From contig CAMDOY010000224.1 in the NCBI GenBank assembly GCA_945903655.1, forward strand, positions 1 to 6,356: a stretch of 6,356 nt of DNA, written 5' to 3'. The position numbers and the translations under genes were made by a program. This stretch comes from Rhizobium sp. Q54. GTDB taxonomy: Bacteria > Pseudomonadota > Alphaproteobacteria > Rhizobiales > Beijerinckiaceae. Shown piece by piece: positions 1 to 5,951 of the stretch. Within the stretch, counting starts at the first letter, position 1. Each line of letters opens with the position of its first letter. The notes under the pieces are model-generated. The model was given only the letters and a program-made list of their open reading frames with translations, searched no databases and had not been told where the DNA came from.

Positions 1-809
1 CCCTGAATGCGTCGCGCCGTGACACGGGCCACAGCCTCGTCCAGCGCGCGGCGGGCGAAGCCAAGCGCCGCCGCGCCAACGGTGGAGCGGAACACATCCA
101 GCACCGACATGGCGATCTTGAACCCGTCGCCCGCCGCGCCAATCAATGCGCCTTCGGGCAGACGCACGTCGCGCAAGGCCAGCCGCGCAAGAGGATGCGG
201 CGCGATCACCTCCAACCGCTCCTCAACACTCAGCCCCGCCACATCAGCGGGCATGAGGAATGCGGATAAGCCCCTGGCTCCCGGCGCCTCCCCGGTCCGC
301 GCGAAAATGATATAGAGATCGGCGATGCCGCCATTGGAGATCCATGTCTTCTCACCATTCAGCACCCACCCGCCCTGCACGCGGTTTGCGCTAGTCGCGG
401 TTGCCGCAACATCAGAGCCTGAGGCGGGCTCCGTCAGCGCAAACCCTGAAATCGCTGCGCCTGCGCGCGTACGGTCCAACCACGACCGTTGTTCCTCTGT
501 GCCGAAAAGCGACACAGCCCCCATGCCCAGGCCCTGCATGGCGAAAGCGAAATCGGCCAAGCCGTCATGACGGGCTAGCGTCTCGCGGATCAGGCAGAGC
601 GTGCGAACATCCAGCCGCTCGCCTGTGCTGGCGCCCGAGTGGCGCAACCAGCCACCCGCGCCCAGCGCCGCCACCAGCCCTTGGCAGGCAGCATCAACAT
701 CGCCATGGGCCACGGGCAGATGTGCGGCGCACCAGGCCTCCAGCTCCCTGGCCAGGGCGAGGTGGCGGCCTTCGAAAAACGGCCAGCTCAGAAAACTTGC
801 GTCAGCCAT
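1..809 (-). CDS. Acyl-CoA dehydrogenase, C-terminal part cut by window edge
   Basis: FAD-dependent acyl-CoA dehydrogenase expected to introduce an alpha,beta double bond into a CoA thioester, here probably a ring-derived intermediate. I translated the minus strand by hand from the ATG at 809-807 and it stays open to position 1, giving 269 residues; family members are about 380 aa, so roughly 110 are missing. The family signature FALTEPASGSD is at residues 123-133 and NGEKTWISNG at 151-160, both around the flavin/substrate site. The start of the C-terminal helical domain, with R241, follows. The catalytic Glu of either known position (helix G or near residue 370) lies beyond the edge, so activity cannot be judged. 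A modest GGA-containing ribosome site (GGATGAG, 819-813) precedes the ATG. It sits 29 bp after the crotonase gene and is probably the fifth gene of the leftward operon. Family assignment is firm; the substrate is inferred from context. Confidence 0.9.
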   Translation of the reverse strand, partial: MADASFLSWPFFEGRHLALARELEAWCAAHLPVAHGDVDAACQGLVAALGAGGWLRHSGASTGERLDVRTLCLIRETLARHDGLADFAFAMQGLGMGAVSLFGTEEQRSWLDRTRAGAAISGFALTEPASGSDVAATATSANRVQGGWVLNGEKTWISNGGIADLYIIFARTGEAPGARGLSAFLMPADVAGLSVEERLEVIAPHPLARLALRDVRLPEGALIGAAGDGFKIAMSVLDVFRSTVGAAALGFARRALDEAVARVTARRIQ

Positions 810-838
810 GATCTCATCCGTTCATTTCGATGCAGAGG

Positions 839-1651
839 TCAGTCGCCCTGAAACACCGGCTTCTCCTTCGCGACGAAGGCCCGGTAGGCCCGTTCGAAAT
901 CTTTCGTCTGCATGCAGATCGCCTGCGCCTGGGCTTCCGCCTCAATGGCGGCCATCAAGCCCATGTCCCATTCCTGGACCAATTGCGTCTTGGTCACGGA
1001 ATGGGCGAAGGTGGGGCCTGCGGCCAATCGTGCGGCCAGCGCCAAGGCTTCGGCCTCCAACGTCTCTGCGGGATACAGCGCGTTCCAGAAACCCCAGCGC
1101 TGTCCCTCGTCGGCGGTCATCACGCGGCCTGTGTAGAGCAACTCCGCCGCGCGCCCCTGCCCGATGATGCGCGGGAGCATGGCGCAGGCGCCCATGTCGC
1201 AACCGGCCAGACCAACGCGTGTGAACAGGAAGGCGCATTTGGCTTGCGGCGTCGCCAACCGCATGTCCGTCGCCATCGCAAGGATCGCGCCCGCCCCAAC
1301 GGCCACCCCGTCCACCGCCGCGATCACCGGTTTGCCGCAACTCAGCATCGCCTTGACGAGGTCCCCCGTCATGCGGGTGAAATCCAGAAGTTCGGCCATG
1401 GGCAGGCCGATCAGCGGTCCGATGATCTCATGCACATCGCCGCCTGACGAAAAATTCCCGCCGTTGGAGGCGAAGACCACCACATCCACGTCATCGGCGT
1501 AAACCAGCGCGCGAAAGGTGTCCCGCAATTCGGCATAGCTTTGAAAGGTCAGCGGGTTCTTTCGCTCGGGCCGGTTCAGGCGGATCAGGGCTACCCGGCC
1601 GTGAGCCTCCCATTGGAAATGTATGGGCTTCAGCCCCGCCATCGACGTCAT
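839..1651 (-). CDS. Crotonase-fold CoA protein, probably isomerase-like rather than hydratase
   Basis: A 270-aa, full-length crotonase (enoyl-CoA hydratase/isomerase) superfamily protein. The N-terminal strand RVALIRLNRPERKNPL is at 19-34 and the first oxyanion-hole loop NFSSGGD at 66-72. The second loop is AVDGVAVGAGAIL at 112-124. The two catalytic glutamates of rat enoyl-CoA hydratase (E144, E164) correspond by motif alignment to I123 and R145, so both are missing. Instead, D152 in GLAGCDMGA lies twelve residues before the end of the LPRIIG segment, the spacing of the catalytic Asp in PaaG and in dienoyl-CoA isomerase as I recall them. The likely role is double-bond or ring isomerisation, or hydrolysis, on a dearomatised CoA thioester. 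The ATG overlaps the MarR stop codon (ATGA) and has a good ribosome site, GGGGAG at 1663-1658, six bases upstream. An in-frame Met at residue 4 is the only nearby alternative start. Automatic tools would call it enoyl-CoA hydratase. Confidence 0.9.
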   Translation of the reverse strand: MTSMAGLKPIHFQWEAHGRVALIRLNRPERKNPLTFQSYAELRDTFRALVYADDVDVVVFASNGGNFSSGGDVHEIIGPLIGLPMAELLDFTRMTGDLVKAMLSCGKPVIAAVDGVAVGAGAILAMATDMRLATPQAKCAFLFTRVGLAGCDMGACAMLPRIIGQGRAAELLYTGRVMTADEGQRWGFWNALYPAETLEAEALALAARLAAGPTFAHSVTKTQLVQEWDMGLMAAIEAEAQAQAICMQTKDFERAYRAFVAKEKPVFQGD

Positions 1652-2082
1652 TTGGCGCTCCCCATGCGTTTCAGAATTTCAGTCATCGTGTCGAGGTCGA
1701 GCTCTGACATGTTGGCGAAGAGCTGATTCACTTCCGTCTCATGGCTTGCGGCGAGCCCCTCAAACTCCGCCAACCCTTCGAGCGTCAGCGCCACGAACAC
1801 CGTGCGCCGGTCCGTCTCAGACGGGGTCCGGCAAACAAAGCCATCATTCACAAGACGGTCCACCACGGTGGTCGCATTGCCGTTTGACACCAGAAGCATC
1901 CGCGACAGCTCGCTCATGGTCACGCCGTCGCGCCGCCGCCAAAGCGCCGCCATCACATCAAAGCGAGGCAAGGTCGTGGCGTGGTTGATCCGCAGATGTT
2001 CGCGCAAATAGCTTTCGGCGGAGCGGGTGACGCCCAGGAGGCGGATCCACATTTTCAATCGACGTTTGGAAAGCTCACTCAC
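1648..2082 (-). CDS. MarR-family transcriptional regulator
   Basis: A 144-aa winged helix-turn-helix protein of normal MarR length, expected to bind DNA as a dimer. Residues 36-50 form the helix leading into the DNA-binding domain (LPRFDVMAALWRR). The HTH is about 53-80, with MSELSRMLLVSNGNATTVVDRL split over helices 3 and 4. The wing carries the typical basic DRR at 91-93, followed by TVFVALT. N- and C-terminal helices supply the dimer interface. MarR proteins beside CoA-dependent aromatic pathways often repress until an aromatic-CoA intermediate binds; that ligand type is inferred here. The start is taken as GTG at 2082 because it overlaps the SDR stop (GTGA, 4 bp) and gives an ordinary N-terminus; an ATG at residue 11 (2052) is an alternative. 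It lies inside the leftward operon, so it should regulate its own level. The inverted repeat at 5136-5168 is its best candidate target. Confidence 0.92.
   Translation of the reverse strand: MSELSKRRLKMWIRLLGVTRSAESYLREHLRINHATTLPRFDVMAALWRRRDGVTMSELSRMLLVSNGNATTVVDRLVNDGFVCRTPSETDRRTVFVALTLEGLAEFEGLAASHETEVNQLFANMSELDLDTMTEILKRMGSAK
1658..1663 (-). promoter_or_regulatory. Shine-Dalgarno site of the leftward crotonase gene
   Basis: GGGGAG on the minus strand within the final codons of the MarR gene, six bases before the ATG at 1651-1649. It supports this first Met over the in-frame Met three codons later. Confidence 0.65.
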
Positions 2083-2813
2083 AGCTCACCCCCGGCGATG
2101 GCGATGGCCTGTCCATTGACACCCTCGGAGCCTGGCCCGCATAGCCACAGGGCGGCCGCAGTCACCTCGGCTGGCTGGATTAGGCGACCCTGCGGATTCA
2201 TCTCTTCCAGCACGCGGCGCGCCTCATCCATAGTGCGCCCCGTCTTTTCTGCGATCACGGCCACAGACCTGTCTGTCATCGGCGTATCAAGAAAGCCGGG
2301 GCAAAGCGCATTCACAGTAATCGGGCGCCTGGCCAACTCCAGCGCCAGCGACCGGGTCAATCCCACGACCCCATGCTTGGCCGCCGCATAGGGTGCAACC
2401 CTGGCGTAACCTTTCAGCCCGGCGGTCGAAGCCACGGAAATCAAACGCCCCCAGCCCGGCATTTGCGCCAGCCCAGCTTGCAGCGTCAAGAAGACACCTG
2501 TCAGGTTCACCGCGATCATGGCGTTCCATTGATCCATCGTGGTGCGCAGGAAGGGACTTGAGTCCGCAGCCCCTGCGTTCGCGATCACAATGTCGCAGGG
2601 CCCTGCGCTGGCGAACAGGTCGGCGACCGAGGCCGGGTCCGTCACATCGGCCACCACCACTTGCGCGCCTGTGACAGCGGCGACGGCCTCCAGCGCATCG
2701 CGCCTTCGGCCAGCGATCACCACCCCAGCCCCGGCTGCGGCGAATCCTCGGGCAAGGTCAGCCCCGACGCCTGAACCGCCGCCGGTGATGAGGACGCGGC
2801 GCCCGTCAAGCAC
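2079..2813 (-). CDS. Short-chain dehydrogenase/reductase (SDR), classical type
   Basis: A 244-aa NAD(P)-dependent oxidoreductase with a complete classical SDR motif set: nucleotide-binding TGGGSGVG at 10-17, D57 in ADVTD, NAG at 79-81, N103, and the catalytic S129, Y142 and K146 (YAAAK). The sequence after the second strand, AGRRR at 34-38, is basic rather than acidic, suggesting NADP(H) preference; this is inference. It probably oxidises or reduces a hydroxyl/keto group on the alicyclic CoA intermediate made by the neighbouring monooxygenase/reductase. The start is GTG at 2813-2811, eight bases before the end of the upstream gene (overlap GTGCTTGA), with a strong ribosome site GGGAGG at 2825-2820 and a six-base spacer. 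The reading frame stays open further upstream, but that part lies inside the monooxygenase gene and has no SDR sequence, so it is not coding. It is coupled to MarR downstream by a 4-bp overlap. Confidence 0.93.
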   Translation of the reverse strand: MLDGRRVLITGGGSGVGADLARGFAAAGAGVVIAGRRRDALEAVAAVTGAQVVVADVTDPASVADLFASAGPCDIVIANAGAADSSPFLRTTMDQWNAMIAVNLTGVFLTLQAGLAQMPGWGRLISVASTAGLKGYARVAPYAAAKHGVVGLTRSLALELARRPITVNALCPGFLDTPMTDRSVAVIAEKTGRTMDEARRVLEEMNPQGRLIQPAEVTAAALWLCGPGSEGVNGQAIAIAGGEL

Positions 2814-5091
2814 GGATCGCCTCCCCCGGCTTGGACAACAGACGGCGCGCCTGATCGCGACCCGGCAGATAAGGCAGCGGCCAATCAGCGTCCGTATCGC
2901 CCGCCGCCACAGCAGCGTGCAGAGTCCAGTAGGGGTCGGCGAGGTGAGGGCGGGCAAGGCAGACCAGATCGGCCCGACCTGCCAGCAAGATGCCGTTAAC
3001 CTGATCGGCCTCCGTGATGTTGCCAACAGCCATCGTCGCCAACCCCGCCTCATTGCGGATGCGGTCGCTGAAAGGCGTCTGGAACATACGACCATAGACA
3101 GGCCTTGCCTCAGCGGTCGTCTGACCTGCGCTGACGTCGATGATGTCGGCGCCCGCAGCGGCGAAAGCGCGCGCGATCTCCACCGCCTCCGAACCGGTGA
3201 CGCCATCGGCCCCGACCCAATCGGTCGCCGAAATGCGCACGGACATGGGCTGCGCCGCAGGCCAAGCCGCCCGCATGGCGGCGAAGACTTCCAGCGGAAA
3301 GCGCAGGCGATTTTCCAGACTGCCGCCATAGGCGTCGGCGCGGATATTCGACACAGGGCTGATGAAGCTCGAGATCAGATAGCCGTGCGCGGCATGTAGT
3401 TCGATCATGTCAAAGCCGCAGGTCGCGGCCATCTCGGTCGCGCGGACGAATTGGGCCAGAACTTCGTCCATATCGGCGCGGTCCATCTCCTTTGGCGTCT
3501 GGTTGATCGGCGACCACGGGATGGGCGATGCGCTCATCACTGGCCAATTGCCCTCTTCCAAGGGCGCATCGATCTCGCGCCAGCCAATTTGCGTGGAGCC
3601 CTTGCGTCCGGAATGGCCGATCTGACAACAGATCTTCGCCCGCGTTTCCGCGTGAATAAACGCAACAAGCCGCTTCCAGCCGGCTTCATGCTCGGGCGCA
3701 TAGAGGCCGGTGCAGCCGGGGGTGATGCGTCCCTGTGGGGAAACACAGGTCATCTCGGTGATGACCAGTCCCGCGCCGCCCTTGGCGCGTTCGGCGTAAT
3801 GGACAAAGTGCCAATCGCCCGGCACGCCATCGACAGCTCTATATTGTGCCATAGGGCTGACGACGATGCGGTTTTCCAGCCGCATCTCTCGTAACGTGAA
3901 TGGCGCGAACATAGGCCTGCGGCCTGCTGCGCCGCCCGCCTGCGCCTGAAACCAATCCTCGGCCTGGGCCAGCCAGACGGAGTCGCGAATCCGCAAATTT
4001 TCATGGGAAATACGCTGGCTGCGGGTCAGCAGCGAATAGGCGAATTGCAGGGGCGGCATGTCGAGATACCGCTCCACCTCCTCGAACCATTCCAGCGAAT
4101 TGCGGGCCGCTGATTGCAGGCGCAGCACCTCGACCCGGCGCTCGTCCTGATAGCGCTGGAATGCGCCCGCCAACGTGGGTTCCGAGTGCAGATAGTCGGC
4201 CAACGCAATCGCTGAATCCAGCGCCAACCGAGTGCCGGAGCCTATGGAGAAATGCCCCGTGGCGGCCGCATCGCCCATCAGCACCAAGTTTTCATGATAC
4301 CATGTCTCACAGATCACACGTGGGAACTGCATCCAGACCGCCGAGCCCCGCAGATGGGCGGCGTTCGACATCAGGCCATGTCCGCCAAGATGCGCGGCGA
4401 ATATCTTGCGGCAGGTTTCCACCGTTTCCTCTTTGCTCATCGCCTCAAAACCCCAGGCGTCCCAGGTCTTCGGCAAGCATTCGACGATGAAGGTCGCGGT
4501 GTCCTTGTCGAACTGGTAAACATGCGCCCAGACCCAGCCATGGGCCGTTTTCTCGAAAATGAACGTGAATGCGTCATCAAACCTGGTGTGGGAGCCGAGC
4601 CAGACGAATTTGCATTTGCGGGTGTCGATGTCGGGTTGGAAAGCCGAACCATATTCACGGCGAACCAGGGAATTCAGCCCATCCGCCGCCACTACCAGAT
4701 CATATTCGGCGCGGTATTCCTCGGCGGTCTTGAACTCCGTCTCAAAGCGCAGTTCGACGCCAAGCTCTCGGGCGCGGGCCTGCAGGATGATCAGCAGCGT
4801 CTTGCGCCCTATCCCGGCAAAGCCGTGCCCGCCCGAGACCGTGCGCACCCCGCCCTGAACCACCGCGATATCGTCCCAATAGGCGAAGTTGCTGCGGATT
4901 GCTGCGGTGCTTATCGGATCGTTCTGCTGCATTCGGCCCAACGCATCGTCAGACAGCACCACCCCCCATCCAAAGGTATCATTTGCGCGGTTGCGCTCCA
5001 GAACGATGACCTCATGCGAGGGGTCGCGCAGTTTCATCGAAATGGCGAAGTAGAGTCCGGCGGGGCCGCCCCCAAGGCAGAGGATATTCAT
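2806..5091 (-). CDS. abmA: 2-aminobenzoyl-CoA monooxygenase/reductase-type fusion (flavin monooxygenase + old yellow enzyme)
   Basis: A 761-aa two-domain flavoenzyme. Residues 1 to about 385 are a class A flavin monooxygenase: FAD-binding GGGPAG at 7-12, the DG motif ADG at 136-138, and the second FAD motif MGDAAATGHFSIG at 272-284. Residues from about 394 to the end are an old-yellow-enzyme FMN barrel: FAPFTL start at 395-400, the H566/H569 pair in HAAHGYLI, Y571, and the conserved YGGSLENRLRF at 588-598. In Azoarcus evansii this architecture hydroxylates 2-aminobenzoyl-CoA with O2 and NADH and then reduces the ring to a non-aromatic amino-oxo-cyclohexene carboxyl-CoA. Databases also call it bifunctional salicylyl-CoA 5-hydroxylase/oxidoreductase, so the substrate here is inferred, and the symbol is by homology from memory. 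ATG at 5091 has a strong ribosome site AGGAG (5102-5098) six bases upstream. First gene of the leftward operon; no truncation, and length matches the family. Confidence 0.93.
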   Translation of the reverse strand: MNILCLGGGPAGLYFAISMKLRDPSHEVIVLERNRANDTFGWGVVLSDDALGRMQQNDPISTAAIRSNFAYWDDIAVVQGGVRTVSGGHGFAGIGRKTLLIILQARARELGVELRFETEFKTAEEYRAEYDLVVAADGLNSLVRREYGSAFQPDIDTRKCKFVWLGSHTRFDDAFTFIFEKTAHGWVWAHVYQFDKDTATFIVECLPKTWDAWGFEAMSKEETVETCRKIFAAHLGGHGLMSNAAHLRGSAVWMQFPRVICETWYHENLVLMGDAAATGHFSIGSGTRLALDSAIALADYLHSEPTLAGAFQRYQDERRVEVLRLQSAARNSLEWFEEVERYLDMPPLQFAYSLLTRSQRISHENLRIRDSVWLAQAEDWFQAQAGGAAGRRPMFAPFTLREMRLENRIVVSPMAQYRAVDGVPGDWHFVHYAERAKGGAGLVITEMTCVSPQGRITPGCTGLYAPEHEAGWKRLVAFIHAETRAKICCQIGHSGRKGSTQIGWREIDAPLEEGNWPVMSASPIPWSPINQTPKEMDRADMDEVLAQFVRATEMAATCGFDMIELHAAHGYLISSFISPVSNIRADAYGGSLENRLRFPLEVFAAMRAAWPAAQPMSVRISATDWVGADGVTGSEAVEIARAFAAAGADIIDVSAGQTTAEARPVYGRMFQTPFSDRIRNEAGLATMAVGNITEADQVNGILLAGRADLVCLARPHLADPYWTLHAAVAAGDTDADWPLPYLPGRDQARRLLSKPGEAIRA
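2820..2825 (-). promoter_or_regulatory. Shine-Dalgarno site deciding the GTG start of the SDR gene
   Basis: GGGAGG on the minus strand inside the last codons of the monooxygenase gene, six bases before GTG 2813-2811. It supports GTG over any start further upstream in the same open frame, which would lie within the neighbouring gene. Confidence 0.7.
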
Positions 5092-5097
5092 TGGTTG

Positions 5098-5102
5098 CTC
5101 CT
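5098..5102 (-). promoter_or_regulatory. Shine-Dalgarno site of the monooxygenase/reductase gene
   Basis: AGGAG on the minus strand, six bases before the ATG at 5091-5089. It is the strongest ribosome site in the window and fixes the start of the first leftward gene; the rightward hydratase start has nothing comparable. Confidence 0.75.
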
Positions 5103-5135
5103 GACCTCGGACGAAGCCTGCCAGCAGACGGAAAT

Positions 5136-5168
5136 AATTTCAAGCTTAAATTTTTTGGACTTGAAATT
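5136..5168. promoter_or_regulatory. Inverted-repeat operator candidate in the divergent promoter region
   Basis: A perfect 9-bp inverted repeat, AATTTCAAG at 5136-5144 and CTTGAAATT at 5160-5168, with a 15-base spacer. After one mismatch the match continues two more bases on each side. Within it are two related 12-bp boxes: TTTAAGCTTGAA (minus strand, 5150-5139), itself near-palindromic, and TTTGGACTTGAA (plus strand, 5154-5165), agreeing at 9 of 12 positions. Location between divergent operons, one of which encodes a MarR protein, makes it the likely binding site of that regulator. The repeat is seen directly; the regulator pairing is inferred. Confidence 0.6.
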
Positions 5169-5195
5169 TTTACCGGGTCCGCGCATGATGGCGCC

Positions 5196-5951
5196 ATGGA
5201 GCTTTGCGTCGAACATCACGGCGGGTGGGTGAGCCTCACCCTCAACCGGCCAGAGGTCAGGAACGCCCTGAACACGACGTTCCTTGGCAGGATTGCGGCC
5301 ACGCTGAAGCAACTGGCGGCGGATGATGGGTGCCGTCTAGTGGTGATCGCGGGCGCGCAGGGCCACTTCGCCGCCGGCGCCGACATTGGCGAAATTGAAC
5401 ACAAGACCCAAGCCGAAGCCGCCCTTGACCCGCGTAAACAGCACTGGGCTGACATCCGCGCCTTTCCCAAGCCCATGATTGCGGCGGTGGATGGCTACGC
5501 CCTTGGTGGAGGGTTCGAGCTGGCCCTGATGTCTGATCTGATGGTTCTGGGGCCGACGGCACGGTTGGGCTTGCCCGAGACGACCCTGGGTCTAATGCCC
5601 GGCGCTGGAGGGGGACAGCGACTGATGTCGCTGGTGGGCCGGATGCGCGCCGGCAGGATTGTTCTGACGGGCGAGGTGATTGACGCCACCACCGCTTTTC
5701 ACTGGGGCATCGCCAGCCACCTTGCCGATGGTCCAGCCTTTCCCGACGCCGCAGCCCTAGCCGAAAAGATCAGCCAGCGGGCCCCCCGCGCCATGGCGGC
5801 GGCGAAACAGGCGCTGATCGCGGGGGACGAAGCCAGCCTTGCCTTCGCCACAGAGCGTAGCGGCTTTGAACTCTTGATGGACAGTACCGACAAGGCCGAA
5901 GGCATCGCCGCATTTCGCGCCAAACGACCCCCAAGGTTCACAGGACGATGA
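5196..5951 (+). CDS. Enoyl-CoA hydratase, canonical (PaaF-like)
   Basis: A 251-aa crotonase-fold enzyme expected to add water to a 2-enoyl-CoA. The N-terminal LTLNRPEVRNALN is at 14-26 and the oxyanion loop FAAGAD at 58-63. The second loop, GGGFE, at 104-108 carries E108, and GLPE at 125-128 carries E128. The 20-residue gap between the two glutamates equals that of rat enoyl-CoA hydratase E144/E164, so the hydratase dyad is intact. The C-terminal helix ends EGIAAFRAKRPPRF, as in the family. The start is the ATG at 5196. The frame is open upstream to a TTG at 5091, but those 35 residues would span the AT-rich operator region and lack family sequence. No convincing Shine-Dalgarno precedes the ATG. 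First gene of the rightward set, overlapping the next by ATGA. A 2,3-dehydroadipyl-CoA hydratase role (PaaF-like) is plausible but not provable. Confidence 0.92.
   Translation: MELCVEHHGGWVSLTLNRPEVRNALNTTFLGRIAATLKQLAADDGCRLVVIAGAQGHFAAGADIGEIEHKTQAEAALDPRKQHWADIRAFPKPMIAAVDGYALGGGFELALMSDLMVLGPTARLGLPETTLGLMPGAGGGQRLMSLVGRMRAGRIVLTGEVIDATTAFHWGIASHLADGPAFPDAAALAEKISQRAPRAMAAAKQALIAGDEASLAFATERSGFELLMDSTDKAEGIAAFRAKRPPRFTGR

Larger units (their letters stand above)
5092..5195. promoter_or_regulatory. Divergent intergenic promoter region
   Basis: The only non-coding gap of note, 104 bp between the monooxygenase ATG (minus) and the hydratase ATG (plus). Bases 5131-5172 are only about 20 percent GC in otherwise GC-rich sequence, as expected for promoter DNA. 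Because of the inverted repeat, both strands carry the same weak hexamer pair, TTCAAG and TGAAAT, separated by 17 bases (plus 5139-5144/5162-5167; minus 5165-5160/5142-5137). These resemble -35/-10 elements only at 3/6 and 4/6 positions, so exact promoters are uncertain. Confidence 0.5.

Noticed and set aside
7..811. Plus-strand open frames in the first 800 bases
   Set aside because: All oppose the acyl-CoA dehydrogenase, whose signatures FALTEPASGSD and NGEKTWISNG leave no doubt about the coding strand.
810..838. Possible terminator or promoter between the crotonase and acyl-CoA dehydrogenase genes
   Set aside because: Only 29 bases, with no hairpin plus T-run and no promoter hexamers; read-through within one operon is simpler.
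830..1447. 205-codon plus-strand open frame opposite the leftward crotonase
   Set aside because: Antisense shadow of a complete crotonase; composition rich in His, Arg and Gly with no family resemblance.
2814..3329. N-terminal extension of the SDR frame to an upstream ATG (416 codons in total)
   Set aside because: The extra 172 residues lie wholly inside the monooxygenase gene in another frame and are Arg-rich nonsense; GTG 2813 with GGGAGG six bases upstream begins the true SDR fold.
2539..3399. 286-codon plus-strand open frame across the SDR and monooxygenase 3' parts
   Set aside because: Low-complexity Arg/Ala/Pro-rich translation antisense to two well-supported genes; no domain or ribosome site.
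5091..5195. Upstream extension of the rightward hydratase to a TTG at 5091
   Set aside because: It would encode 35 residues through the AT-rich inverted repeat with no similarity to the crotonase N-terminus; the fold starts at Met 5196.
4252..5232. 326-codon plus-strand open frame opposite the monooxygenase gene
   Set aside because: It is antisense to a clear, motif-complete flavoenzyme, its translation has no recognisable domain, and it runs through the divergent operator; typical shadow frame in GC-rich DNA.
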